Assembly: GCA_963829955.1 (NCBI GenBank)
Contig: CAWHKS010000005.1
Span: 124,001-188,000, forward strand
Source of the DNA: DASTFY01 sp963829955
GTDB lineage: Bacteria > Actinomycetota > Acidimicrobiia > Acidimicrobiales > Ilumatobacteraceae
DNA: 64,000 nt
Direction: 5' to 3'
The translations under genes and the position numbers were made by a program. Positions 39,344 to 47,658 of the stretch are shown in pieces. Below the pieces are notes generated by a model, which was given only the letters and a program-made list of their open reading frames with translations, was not told the origin of the DNA and searched no databases. Positions within the stretch are counted from its first letter, which is position 1. Each line of letters begins with the position of its first letter.

Positions 39344-39389
39344 CGCTGTCCAGCAGGCCGGCGCGCGGCCGGCGCGTTGCTGGACAGCG
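39344..39389. repeat. Inverted repeat in the CHAT/VanY divergent promoter region
   Basis: Perfect 12-base arms (CGCTGTCCAGCA and its complement) separated by 22 bases of GCCGGC/GCGCG palindromic sequence. It lies between the divergent CHAT and VanY-like genes. A shared operator or an mRNA hairpin in the CHAT leader would fit. Confidence 0.65.
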
Positions 39390-39472
39390 CGAAGCGTGGG
39401 CGCGAAGCTGCCGACACTGTTTCACTCGTCAACCATTTGGCGCGTGTGCGGACCGTGGAGGGGAGCGCCGAG

Positions 39473-40433
39473 ATGGCCGACGACTGGGTGGATCCGTCCG
39501 ACGACGCCGAAGGGGTGGACGGCGAGCAGCCCGTCGGCACCGACGAGGATCTCGACGAGTCCGGGTACGACTCCGGTGACGACCCCGGAACGAGGGCCCC
39601 CGAGTTCCCCGCCGAGCCGCCGAGGAGTCCAGACCGGGGGCCGCTCCCCATCTCACCAGCCGCCATCCCCGCGTGGGTCAAGCCGCTGGGCAACGGCAAG
39701 GTGCCTATGGATCGGATGATCAAGGTCGCTCCCCTCGGCGTGGGCTACCTGATCCCGGAGGCCGCCGCCGCGTGGAGGAACCTCCAGAACGCGGCGCAGC
39801 AGGCCGGCTTCGCGCTCGACCATGACGGGCGCCTACCGCTCGTACGACCAGCAGGTCTCGCTCTTCCAGCAGCGGTACTCCACGACCAACACGGGCGGGT
39901 CGTCGAAGGTGTGGAACGGGACCCGCTACTGGCTGAAGCCGAAGATGGCCATGGCCGCCGTACCCGGGACCAGCAACCACGGATGGGGCTGCGCGGTGGA
40001 CGCCGCGCTCGACGGGTACGGCAACAGCGCCCGGGTGGTCGACCAGGCGTTCGTCCAGTGGGCCCGGCAGGCGGCACTCGCCAACGGTTGGTCGTGGGAG
40101 GTGCAGTCCGAACCGTGGCACTTCCGGCTCGTCCAGTTCAGCGCCGTGCCACAGGCCGCGGCGGGCGGCCCGCCGCCGACACTGCAGTCCGCGCCGACCC
40201 CGACCCTCCAGCTGAACAGCTCCGGCGGGCAGGTGGCCGCGCTCCAGTTCTTCTGCCTGAAGTTCAAGTGGGGTGACTGCGGATCCGCCGACGGGCAGTT
40301 CGGACAACGGACCGAAACCGCCATCAAGGCCATGCAGACGGCACTCGGCGTCAAGGCCGACGGCCAGTACGGACCCAAGTCGGCGGCGGCGCTCGACGCC
40401 TTCCTGAAGAAGGGGCCGGCCGCGCCGGCCTGA
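39473..40433 (+). pseudogene. VanY-like D,D-carboxypeptidase with peptidoglycan-binding domain, frameshifted
   Basis: Two frames give a protein of about 319 residues. 39473-39820 encodes an acidic, Pro-rich N-terminus and a helix (WRNLQNAAQQAGFALD). One extra base at 39820-39821 shifts the frame, and 39822-40433 continues MTGAYRSYDQQVSLFQQ, as family members do directly. The VanY zinc site is visible as SNHGWGCAVD and EPWHFRL. The C-terminal peptidoglycan-binding repeat is QVAALQFFCLKFKWGDCG...KADGQYGPKSAAAL. ATG at 39822 could restart translation of the catalytic part, so activity may survive, and a sequencing error is possible. There is no signal peptide in the N-terminal part, unusual for a wall enzyme. 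It lies between the CHAT and metacaspase genes. Confidence 0.75.
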
Positions 40434-40479
40434 TCCACCCCGCACCACCGCACCGTCACCGTCACACTGGAGGACAGGC

Positions 40480-41325
40480 ATGGCCACAGGGATGTCGTTG
40501 CACATCGGGCTCAACACCGTCGATCCCGCTCACTACCAGGGCTGGGACGGCCAGCTCGCCGCCTGCGAGAACGACGCCACTTCCATGGAGACGTTGGCGG
40601 AGGCGCTCGGCTACTCACCGCGGACCGTGCTGCTCACGAAGGATGCCACCGCGCGGAAGGTGACCGCGGCCATCAAGAAGGCGGCGACGAAGCTGGTGGC
40701 CGGCGACACCTTCTTCATCAGCTACGCCGGCCACGGCGGCCAGGTCCCCGACACGAACGGTGACGAGGCCCGCAAGGCCCGGAACGAGGTGGGCGAGCTC
40801 GGTGACGCGTACGACGAGACATGGCTGCTCTACGACCGCGAGCTCGTCGACGACGAGCTCTACCAGCTCTGGGCGCTCTTCAAGCCCAAGGTCCGCGTCG
40901 TCATGCTGTCGGACAGCTGCCACAGTGGCACCGTCGCCCGGCCGGCGCCGTGGGACACCGAGAACGTCGACCCATGGCCGAACCGCCGCATCCCGCTCGA
41001 GCTCCAGGACCGGGTGTACGAGGCCAACAAGCGGACCTACGACGGCATCCAGCGCAAGACCAAGAGCAGGGACGAGAAGGCGGTCAAGGCCGGCGTCATC
41101 CTCATCTCTGGTTGCATGGACAACCAGACGAGCGGCGACGGCCCCCGCAACGGCCGGTTCACCGGCCAGCTGCTCGAGGTCTGGAAGGACGGCCGCTTCA
41201 AAGGCACCCTCCCCGATCTCCACAAGGCGATTGTGGCCACCATGCCGCCGTACCAGACGCCCAACCTCTACTTCGTCGGCGGCCGCGACAAGACTCTCTC
41301 CGACCGTGCCGCTTTCGCCCTCTGA
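40480..41325 (+). CDS. Metacaspase-like caspase-family (C14) protease
   Basis: 281 residues, a single-domain protease. ATG with a GGAGGACAGG site 5-10 bases upstream. The p20-like fold starts MSLHIGLNTVDPAHYQGWDG with the ACENDATSMETLAEALGY helix. Catalytic His85 is in FFISYAGHGGQ and Cys147 in VVMLSDSCHSG. The acidic DETWLLYDRELVDDEL segment between them is that of metacaspase-type C14 proteases with Arg/Lys P1 specificity. The C-terminal half has GVILISGCMDNQTSGDG and NGRFTGQLLEVW. No pro-domain, so activation may be by Ca2+ or by a partner. It follows the VanY-like gene 46 bases later and is likely in the same unit. Confidence 0.88.
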   Translation: MATGMSLHIGLNTVDPAHYQGWDGQLAACENDATSMETLAEALGYSPRTVLLTKDATARKVTAAIKKAATKLVAGDTFFISYAGHGGQVPDTNGDEARKARNEVGELGDAYDETWLLYDRELVDDELYQLWALFKPKVRVVMLSDSCHSGTVARPAPWDTENVDPWPNRRIPLELQDRVYEANKRTYDGIQRKTKSRDEKAVKAGVILISGCMDNQTSGDGPRNGRFTGQLLEVWKDGRFKGTLPDLHKAIVATMPPYQTPNLYFVGGRDKTLSDRAAFAL

Positions 41326-41331
41326 CCACGG

Positions 41332-42549
41332 TCATCGCGTGCGGACGAGGAGCAGGACGAGCACTCCGCAGATGAGGTAGACGCCGGCCTGCGCGTCGAG
41401 CAGCGGCACGAGCGCGACATGATCGACCAGCACGCCGGCCAGGATCGAGCCGACCGACGCGCCGACCGCCTCGCTCGCCATGAGCACGCCGGCGACGCGG
41501 CCCAGCGTGCCGGGTGGGCTGGTGGTCTGCACGACGGTGAACAGGCCGACTTGCAGCGCGGCACCGGGAAGACCCGACAGCGCGAAGAGGACCACGAACA
41601 CGCCGATCGCCGTCGTCCAACCTGCGGCGTTCCAGAACACGAGTGACACCGCGCCCATGCCGAGGTAGCCGACCGCCAACAGCAGCAGTGGCGCGACGCG
41701 AGGACCGAGGCGGCCGATGATCGCCGCTCCGGCGACCGCACCGACGGCCATCGTCCCCCGGATGATCCCGACCCCGCCACCGTCACCGCCGACGGCCTCG
41801 ATCACGTACACGACGAAGAGCACCACGAAGGCGCCCTGCGCGATCTGAGCGATGCCGTGGATGGTCAGCACCGACGTGAGGGGCGGATTGGCGGCAACCG
41901 CCCGCAGCCCTGCCCGCACGCCCGTAGGGACGACATCCGCGTGCGCGCCGACCGGACGGGTGTCGGCGGTGATGCACGCCACCGCGGCTGCCGCGGCGAG
42001 GAAGCTGACGGCATCGACGAGCACGACCGGCGCCAGCCCACCGACGGCGACGACGAGGCCGCCGAGTGGAGAGCCGATCAGCCGGGCCATGCTGCGGCTG
42101 GCCGAGAGCGCGGCGTTGGCACTGGTCAGCTGCTGGTCGGCGACGAGCCGCGGCAGCAGGGCGACGTTGGCCGGGTTGTTGAGCTGTGACAGCGCCGCCT
42201 GCACGACGGTCACCACGTAGGCCGGCCACGTCCGCGACGGCGTCACCGCCAGCAGGGGCACGAGCGTGACGGCCTGCGCGAGGTTCGTGCCGATCAGGCA
42301 GCGGCGCAGATCCCACCGGTCGACGAGGCTGCCGCCGATCGGCCCGAGCACGGCCGCGACGAGAAGCTGGCAGAGGAACAAGAGGGCCGTCGTCGTGCCC
42401 GAGCCCGTTTCGCTGAACACGTAGACGGGCAGCGCGACCATGAGCACCCAGTCGCCGGTGTCGTTGACGAAGCCGGCGGCCCACGCCAGCCGGAAGTCGT
42501 GCGATCGCCAGACCGGCGGGGCGCGCTCGGTGATCTCCAGATCGGTCAT
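41332..42549 (-). CDS. MFS transporter
   Basis: 405 residues with about twelve membrane helices. The typical MFS parts are seen in VNDTGDWVLMVALPVYVF, GPIGGSLVDRWDLRRCLIGTN (motif A-like) and VALLPRLVADQQLTSANA, the latter a signature of the MFS_3/enterobactin-exporter-like group. It is likely a drug or metabolite exporter. The ATG overlaps the stop of the ArsR-type regulator gene by 4 bases, so regulator and pump are one unit. It is tail-to-tail with the metacaspase gene. Confidence 0.88.
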   Translation of the reverse strand: MTDLEITERAPPVWRSHDFRLAWAAGFVNDTGDWVLMVALPVYVFSETGSGTTTALLFLCQLLVAAVLGPIGGSLVDRWDLRRCLIGTNLAQAVTLVPLLAVTPSRTWPAYVVTVVQAALSQLNNPANVALLPRLVADQQLTSANAALSASRSMARLIGSPLGGLVVAVGGLAPVVLVDAVSFLAAAAAVACITADTRPVGAHADVVPTGVRAGLRAVAANPPLTSVLTIHGIAQIAQGAFVVLFVVYVIEAVGGDGGGVGIIRGTMAVGAVAGAAIIGRLGPRVAPLLLLAVGYLGMGAVSLVFWNAAGWTTAIGVFVVLFALSGLPGAALQVGLFTVVQTTSPPGTLGRVAGVLMASEAVGASVGSILAGVLVDHVALVPLLDAQAGVYLICGVLVLLLVRTR

Positions 42550-43148
42550 CCGGCATCGACCCGCGGGAAGGCCTGGACGACCACGTGGACAGGCCGCACG
42601 TCGTGATCCCGGGCAGGCATCTCCTTCCGGGCGCCGACGCGGTACGGACGCAGCAGGTCGTCCACGGCTGAGGTCAACTCACGCAACTCGGCCGCGGTCA
42701 GCGCCAGTTCGAACGTCGCGAACTCGGCTGCGTCCTGCCACTCGGTGGGCAACTCAGCCACGTGCTCGACGAACAGCTGAGCCATCCGGTCGTTCTCGAC
42801 GCGATCCGCCTCTCGCAGCGCGGCGAACACCGCACGACCGGATGCCGGCTCGTCGCTCAGCGGCCTCCCGAGCGAGAAGCCAACCGCCGCGGCCCTCCAC
42901 GGCCGCGTGCGGCCGTCACCGGCCACGGACTCGTCGCGCACGACGAAGCCGAAGCGCTCGAGCTCGCGGAGGTGATAGCTGCACGCGGACGGAGAGGCAC
43001 CGACGGCCCGCGCGCACTCGGTCGCCGTGCGGGCCACACCGGCCATGAGCAGCCGCAGGATCGCCACCCGGTCCGGGTGCGCGAGCGCCCGCAGCGCCCG
43101 GATGTCCGTCACGACCTTGCGCGGCGGCTCCTGCGAGTCGATCGTCAC
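42546..43148 (-). CDS. ArsR/HTH_20-type transcriptional regulator
   Basis: 200 residues. Winged helix (about 10-95): IRALRALAHPDRVAILRLLM and TATECARAVGASPSACSYHLRELERFGFV. The C-terminal 100 residues form a helical ligand-binding region of unknown specificity; no Cys metal site is visible, so it is probably not a metal sensor. The GTG start lies only 3 bases downstream of a perfect 20-base palindrome that contains a -10-like TATCCT, giving a simple model of autorepression of the regulator-MFS operon. Confidence 0.87.
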   Translation of the reverse strand: MTIDSQEPPRKVVTDIRALRALAHPDRVAILRLLMAGVARTATECARAVGASPSACSYHLRELERFGFVVRDESVAGDGRTRPWRAAAVGFSLGRPLSDEPASGRAVFAALREADRVENDRMAQLFVEHVAELPTEWQDAAEFATFELALTAAELRELTSAVDDLLRPYRVGARKEMPARDHDVRPVHVVVQAFPRVDAG

Positions 43149-43151
43149 AGG

Positions 43152-43171
43152 TGTGAAGGATATCCTTCACA
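43152..43171 (-). promoter_or_regulatory. Perfect 20-base palindromic operator of the ArsR-MFS unit
   Basis: TGTGAAGGAT joined directly to its reverse complement. On the minus strand, TATCCT within it ends eight bases before the GTG at 43148, so repressor binding would block a leaderless promoter. Confidence 0.7.
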
Positions 43172-43212
43172 TCTGCACCTGGCACTCCCAGCCGGCGCGG
43201 GCGCGCTGCCGC

Positions 43213-44409
43213 TCAGTCGGCCAGGGCGGAGTACGTGCAGGTCCAGAAGTCGGAGATGACGGCCGGCGGCGGGAACGCGGCGGTGAACATGTCCGTCGTG
43301 AGGATCACGCCGATGAGGCGTTCGCTGGGATCGTTGGCCCACGCCGACCCCAGCCCCCCAGCCCATCCGTAGCAGCCCACGGCGGGGACCGGCCCGGTGC
43401 GCCGCACCTGGACGCCGACGCCGAACCCCCAACCCTGTGAACCGTCCGGCGTCGGTCCCGGCGCCCCTTCGAGGACGCGGAGCTGATCGGTCGTCATGGC
43501 CTCGACGGACGCCCGTGCCAGGAGGCGTCCGCCATCGGGAAGACAGCCGCCGGACAGCAGCATGCGCCCGAACGCGAGCATGTCGTCGACGGTGGACACG
43601 AGCCCGCCGCCTCCGGACGGAAAGACAGGTGGTGTCGCCCACTGCCCGTCGGGACCGTCGTACACGAGCAGGGCGCCGGTGTCGGGGTCCCTCGTGTAGC
43701 AGGTGCCGAACCGGCCCGCCTCTCGCGCCACGAAGGCGGTGTCGACCATCCCCAGCGGGTCGAGCACTCGTTCCCGCAGGTACTCGTCGAGCGGCTGGCC
43801 GGCGGCGCGAGCGACGAGGACGCCCAACACGTCCGCGCCGGTGTTGTAGAGCCAGCGCTCGCCGGGTTGGTACAGGAGCGGCAGGGTGGACAACCGCCGC
43901 ATCCACTCGTCGGGTGCCGGCGGCACCTGGGGTTCCGGGGCCCCGCCACCCATGCCCAGCCGGTCCATCTGCTCGAGGAGCGGCTGGGGCCAGGGTGCCT
44001 CGAAGTCCATGCCCAGCCCGAGGCGGAAGGTGAGTACGTCGCGCACCGTGATGGGCGCCCGGGCAGGGACGGTCGGGCCGTCGATCGGACCCCGCGGATC
44101 GATCAGCACCCGGCGGTCAGCGAGCTCGGGCAGCAGTTCGTCGACCGGATCGTCGAGGCGGAGCCGGCACTCCTCGACGAGGATGAGCGCGGCAACGGCC
44201 ACGATCGGCTTCGTCATCGACGAGATGCGGAACAGGCTGTCGCGTCCCACCGCCACCGGCTCGCCCCGGGTGAGCGTGCCGGCCAGCCCGGCCTCGACCT
44301 GCCCGTCCCTCGCCACCAGCCAGGCGACGCCACCGACGCCACCACGGTCGACGTGGGCCGCCATGCCATCCCGCAATCGCTGGAGGCGCTTGGGTTCGAA
44401 GCCGATCAT
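43213..44409 (-). CDS. Serine beta-lactamase/penicillin-binding-protein-like hydrolase
   Basis: 398 residues. Class C/EstB-type motifs: SMTK (nucleophile Ser and Lys) near residue 64, YNT (Tyr-x-Asn) near residue 188, and a GWGFGVGVQV block with a third-motif-like CYGWAGGLGS near the C-terminus. No signal peptide, so it is likely cytoplasmic and probably an esterase or peptidase and not an antibiotic-degrading enzyme. It is convergent with nothing and divergent from the DapA-family gene. It ends about 60 bases from the ArsR operator. Confidence 0.87.
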   Translation of the reverse strand: MIGFEPKRLQRLRDGMAAHVDRGGVGGVAWLVARDGQVEAGLAGTLTRGEPVAVGRDSLFRISSMTKPIVAVAALILVEECRLRLDDPVDELLPELADRRVLIDPRGPIDGPTVPARAPITVRDVLTFRLGLGMDFEAPWPQPLLEQMDRLGMGGGAPEPQVPPAPDEWMRRLSTLPLLYQPGERWLYNTGADVLGVLVARAAGQPLDEYLRERVLDPLGMVDTAFVAREAGRFGTCYTRDPDTGALLVYDGPDGQWATPPVFPSGGGGLVSTVDDMLAFGRMLLSGGCLPDGGRLLARASVEAMTTDQLRVLEGAPGPTPDGSQGWGFGVGVQVRRTGPVPAVGCYGWAGGLGSAWANDPSERLIGVILTTDMFTAAFPPPAVISDFWTCTYSALAD

Positions 44410-44469
44410 CGTCGTTCTGACGTCCCGGCCGTCCGGGACTCATCGGGGCGATGGCTAGCGTGCGCCTTC

Positions 44470-45351
44470 GTGGACCTCGAGCTCGAAGGCGTCTACGTGC
44501 CGGTCGTGACCCCGTTCGACGCCGAGGGCGAGGTCGATCACGTCGCTCTCGCCGTCGTCGTCGAACGCTGCCTCGAAGCCGGGGTGCGGGGCATCGTGTC
44601 CTGCGGGACCACCGGCGAGTACTACGCGTTGAGCGAGACCGAACGCGTGGACGTCATGCGGTCCACGCGCGATGTCGTCACTGGCCGGGCCCAGCTCGTG
44701 GCCGGCTGCAACGCGGGATCGACCCGGCAGGCCGTCGGGTTCGCCTGCACCGCGCGTGACCTCGGGTACGACGCGCTGATGTTGGCCGTGCCGCCGACCT
44801 CGCTGCCCGACCAGCGGGAGCTGGCGGTGCACTTCCTCACCATCGTGGACGCGTCCGGCCTGCCGGCGATCCTCTACAACTACCCGGCCCGAGCTGGTGT
44901 CGAGATCGCCTTCGACTGCCTCGATCGTGTGGCCGACCACCCGTTGGTCGTCGGCCTGAAGGAGTCCAGCGGTGACTTCTCCCGCTTGCTGACCGAGAGC
45001 AGCCGGTACGCCGGTCGCATCAGCCTGATGTGCGGCTCGGACGACCAGGCCGTCGACTACTTCTTCTGGGGCATCCGCTCCTGGCTGGCCGGGACAGCCA
45101 ACGTGCTCCCGCAGCAGCACGTCGACATCCTCGATGCCGCGCTCAGCGGCGACCTCGACGGCGCCCGGAAGCGCTTCGAGCGTCTGCTCCCCTGGGTGCA
45201 GCACATGGAGGCCGGGGCCTACAACCAGAAGGCGAAGCTGGGCCTGCGTCACCTGGGCATCGACTGCGGGGACGTCCGGGGGCCGCTGCTGCCGCTCGGC
45301 GACGACGACGCCGGGACCCTCATCGAGGTGCTCGACGCCGTGCTGCGCTGA
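44470..45351 (+). CDS. DapA-family aldolase/deaminase, probable hydroxyproline pathway enzyme
   Basis: 293 residues from the GTG at 44470; TAGCGT lies eight bases upstream. TIM-barrel family blocks: YVPVVTPFDAEGEVD, the VSCGTTGEYYALSETER phosphate-site motif, ILYNYPARAG with the catalytic Tyr, and VGLKESSGD with the Schiff-base Lys. The family includes 1-pyrroline-4-hydroxy-2-carboxylate deaminase (LhpC). The following proline-racemase-family gene overlaps it by 1 base and an FAD oxidoreductase is convergent beyond it, so this member is more likely LhpC-like than dihydrodipicolinate synthase. Confidence 0.85.
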   Translation: MDLELEGVYVPVVTPFDAEGEVDHVALAVVVERCLEAGVRGIVSCGTTGEYYALSETERVDVMRSTRDVVTGRAQLVAGCNAGSTRQAVGFACTARDLGYDALMLAVPPTSLPDQRELAVHFLTIVDASGLPAILYNYPARAGVEIAFDCLDRVADHPLVVGLKESSGDFSRLLTESSRYAGRISLMCGSDDQAVDYFFWGIRSWLAGTANVLPQQHVDILDAALSGDLDGARKRFERLLPWVQHMEAGAYNQKAKLGLRHLGIDCGDVRGPLLPLGDDDAGTLIEVLDAVLR

Positions 45352-46382
45352 TGCGGCTGGCCCGGAGCCACGCCGCCATCGAGGTCCACGCCGAAGGGGA
45401 ACAGGGAACGTGCTACCTGGGCTCGATCTTCGAGATCCCCGGCCGAACGGCGCGCGAGAAGCTGCACCACGTCAACGCCGTGGACGACACGGTCCGCCGC
45501 CTGCTGACGCTCGAGCCGCGGGGACGGCCCCAGGCCAGCGCCAATCTCGTGTTCCCCTCGACGGATCCAGGTGCCGACGCCGGCTTCATCGTCCTCCAGG
45601 CCGACCGGGCGCACGCCATGAGCGGATCGAACACGATCTGCGTCGTCACCGCGCTGCTCGAGACCGGCACACTGCCGATGACCGAGCCAACGACGGTGGT
45701 GACGCTGGAGACGGCCGCGGGTCTGGTGCGGACCGAGGCCACCTGCCGCGACGGCCGTTGTGAGCGGGTGAGCTTCGCAGGGATCCCGTCGTTCGTGGAG
45801 GCGTTGGACGTCCCCCTCGACGTGCCGGGGTTCGGCACCGTCAGCGTGGACGTCGCGTACGGCGGCTGCTTTTACGTCCTGGTCGACGGGGCCGCGCTGG
45901 GCCTGCGCCTCGTGCGGGAGCAGGCCCGGGACATCGTCGAGCGCGCGGAGGCGGTCATGGTGGCGGCGCGGAAGCAGCTCGACGTGCGGCACCCCGAGGT
46001 GTCCGAGATCGACTTCCTCTCCTACGTCATGGTGACCGGGGACGACGAGCCCTCGGCGGGGCTGCTGCGCGGGGCCACGGTGCTGAGCGGGAGGATCGAC
46101 CGCTCCCCGTGCGGGACCGGTACCTCGGCCCGGCTGGCCTGCCTCGCCGCCCGTGGCCAGGCGCAGCCCGGCTCGACCTTCACCGCCCGCTCGCTCATCG
46201 ACAGCGAGTTCACGGCCTCCGTCGGCGGGACGACCGTCGTCGGCGACCGGTCGGCCGTGTTGCCCACCATCTCCGGCCGCGGGTGGATCGTCGGGACGAG
46301 GACGACCACCCTCGATCCGACCGATCCGTACCCCACCGGCTTCGTTCTGCCCGATCTGTGGGGCACCGACCTACCGGCGTGA
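45351..46382 (+). CDS. Proline racemase-family protein (hydroxyproline epimerase/dehydratase)
   Basis: 343 residues. Family blocks: ATG at 45351 overlapping the previous stop by 1 base (TGATG); HAMSGSNTICVVTALLETG, where the first catalytic residue is Ser instead of Cys; GGCFYVLVDGAALGL; and DRSPCGTGTSARLA with the second catalytic Cys. A Ser/Cys pair occurs in subfamilies with 4-hydroxyproline epimerase or trans-3-hydroxyproline dehydratase activity; classical proline racemase has Cys/Cys. With the DapA-family and FAD genes the likely pathway is conversion of hydroxyproline to alpha-ketoglutarate semialdehyde. Confidence 0.85.
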   Translation: MRLARSHAAIEVHAEGEQGTCYLGSIFEIPGRTAREKLHHVNAVDDTVRRLLTLEPRGRPQASANLVFPSTDPGADAGFIVLQADRAHAMSGSNTICVVTALLETGTLPMTEPTTVVTLETAAGLVRTEATCRDGRCERVSFAGIPSFVEALDVPLDVPGFGTVSVDVAYGGCFYVLVDGAALGLRLVREQARDIVERAEAVMVAARKQLDVRHPEVSEIDFLSYVMVTGDDEPSAGLLRGATVLSGRIDRSPCGTGTSARLACLAARGQAQPGSTFTARSLIDSEFTASVGGTTVVGDRSAVLPTISGRGWIVGTRTTTLDPTDPYPTGFVLPDLWGTDLPA

Positions 46383-46412
46383 CGGTGCGTTGGACGGACG
46401 CGTCCGGACTGG

Positions 46413-47648
46413 TCAGCGGTCCGGATCGAACGGAGCGAGGTCGGTGGACGCACGGCCGTCGACGAGCAGCTCCGCCACGGCACGGCCGGTGGCCGGCGCC
46501 AGGGTCAGCCCGTACATCCCGTGGCCGCCGGCGACGACGACGTTCGCGAACCGTCGAGTGCGACCGAGCAGCGGGAGACCGTCGGCGCTCATCGGCCTCG
46601 AGCCCGCCCAGGGGTCGAAGCGCTCCTCCCAGGCCAGGTCGAGGAAGCGGCGCATCGAGCGGAGGATGGCATCGACCCGGTGCTGGTCGAAGGGCGGTGC
46701 GTCGCCCGCCAGCTCCATCGTCCCGCCCAGCCGGATGCGATCGACGAACGGGGTCGCCACGGCATGGACCTCCTCCACGATCACCGGGTGCTCCAGCTCG
46801 GGCGTCGTCGGGAGGGCGACGTTGTAGCCCTGACCGGCGACGACCTCCAGCCGCAGACCGAGCAGGCGGCCCAGGGCGCGGATCCCGGCCCCCGCCGCCA
46901 GCACCACCTCGTCGGCCTCCAACGTGCCTCGGTCCGTCTGTATCCCACGCACCCTGGTGCCGGTCACCTCGAAGCCGGAGATCGAGCAGTGTTCGAGCAA
47001 TGTGACATCACGCGCTCTGAGGACCTCGATCACCGAGTCGACGTAACGCCTCGGGTCCGCGGCCCGGTTGCCAGGAAGCACGAAGCCGGCGCCGACGTGG
47101 TCGGTCAGAGCCGGGACCACCCGGCGCACACCTTCGCCGTCGAGCATCGGCCCGGGACCGCTCATCCCGAAGTGCTCCATGTGCTGCAACTCGGCTCGGA
47201 ATCGCTCAGCCAGCGCGACGTCGTGGAACGGCACCACGATCTCCCCGCCCTGCGTCACGTCGACGCCGAGCGCCGCGAGGTCGGCCAGCAACCCGTCGAG
47301 GTCCTTGTTCAGCTCGGCCAGCGCCGCCCGCCCGGCCTCGAAGCGCTCGGCGTTGGCCGCCCGCAGGAGTGCGATGCTCCAGCGGGTCATCGACGGAACG
47401 GCACGGGGCCGGACGCGCAGTGGACCGTCGCGGGACAGCAGCCCGCGGGCGACGGTGCCAAGCATGCCCGGACCGGCGAGCGGGGCCATCAGCGTGGGCG
47501 ACAGGAAGCCGGCGTTGCCCCGCGCGGCGCCCGAGCCGAGCGCAGCCCGGTCGACGACGGTCACGTCCGCCCCTCGCTCGTCGAGCGCGAGCGCCGTCGT
47601 GAGACCGATCAGACCCCCGCCGACAACGATGACCGACGGAGGCGGCAC
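46413..47648 (-). CDS. FAD-dependent D-amino-acid (D-hydroxyproline) dehydrogenase-like protein
   Basis: 411 residues from the GTG at 47648 (VPPPSVIVVGGGLIGLTTAL); the frame is open further upstream into the DUF72 gene. The N-terminal GxGxxG and the C-terminal GHGMYGLTLAPATGRAVAEL are the DadA/DAO pattern, with SPTLMAPLAGPG and GYNVALPTTPELEHPV. LhpB-type D-hydroxyproline dehydrogenases are of this family. It is convergent with the racemase-family gene and separated from it by 30 bases. It probably oxidises the D-epimer to the pyrroline acted on by the DapA-family enzyme; this is inferred from gene context. Confidence 0.82.
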   Translation of the reverse strand: MPPPSVIVVGGGLIGLTTALALDERGADVTVVDRAALGSGAARGNAGFLSPTLMAPLAGPGMLGTVARGLLSRDGPLRVRPRAVPSMTRWSIALLRAANAERFEAGRAALAELNKDLDGLLADLAALGVDVTQGGEIVVPFHDVALAERFRAELQHMEHFGMSGPGPMLDGEGVRRVVPALTDHVGAGFVLPGNRAADPRRYVDSVIEVLRARDVTLLEHCSISGFEVTGTRVRGIQTDRGTLEADEVVLAAGAGIRALGRLLGLRLEVVAGQGYNVALPTTPELEHPVIVEEVHAVATPFVDRIRLGGTMELAGDAPPFDQHRVDAILRSMRRFLDLAWEERFDPWAGSRPMSADGLPLLGRTRRFANVVVAGGHGMYGLTLAPATGRAVAELLVDGRASTDLAPFDPDR

Positions 47649-47658
47649 GGCCGCGACG

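Noticed and set aside
36330..39719. 1129-codon open frame on the plus strand over the CHAT gene
   Set aside because: Mirror of the CHAT coding sequence, which has the active-site His and Cys. A composition artefact.
46390..46440. GC-rich stem-loop between the racemase and FAD genes as a terminator
   Set aside because: Only a 7-base stem, partly inside the FAD gene's coding end; too weak to call.
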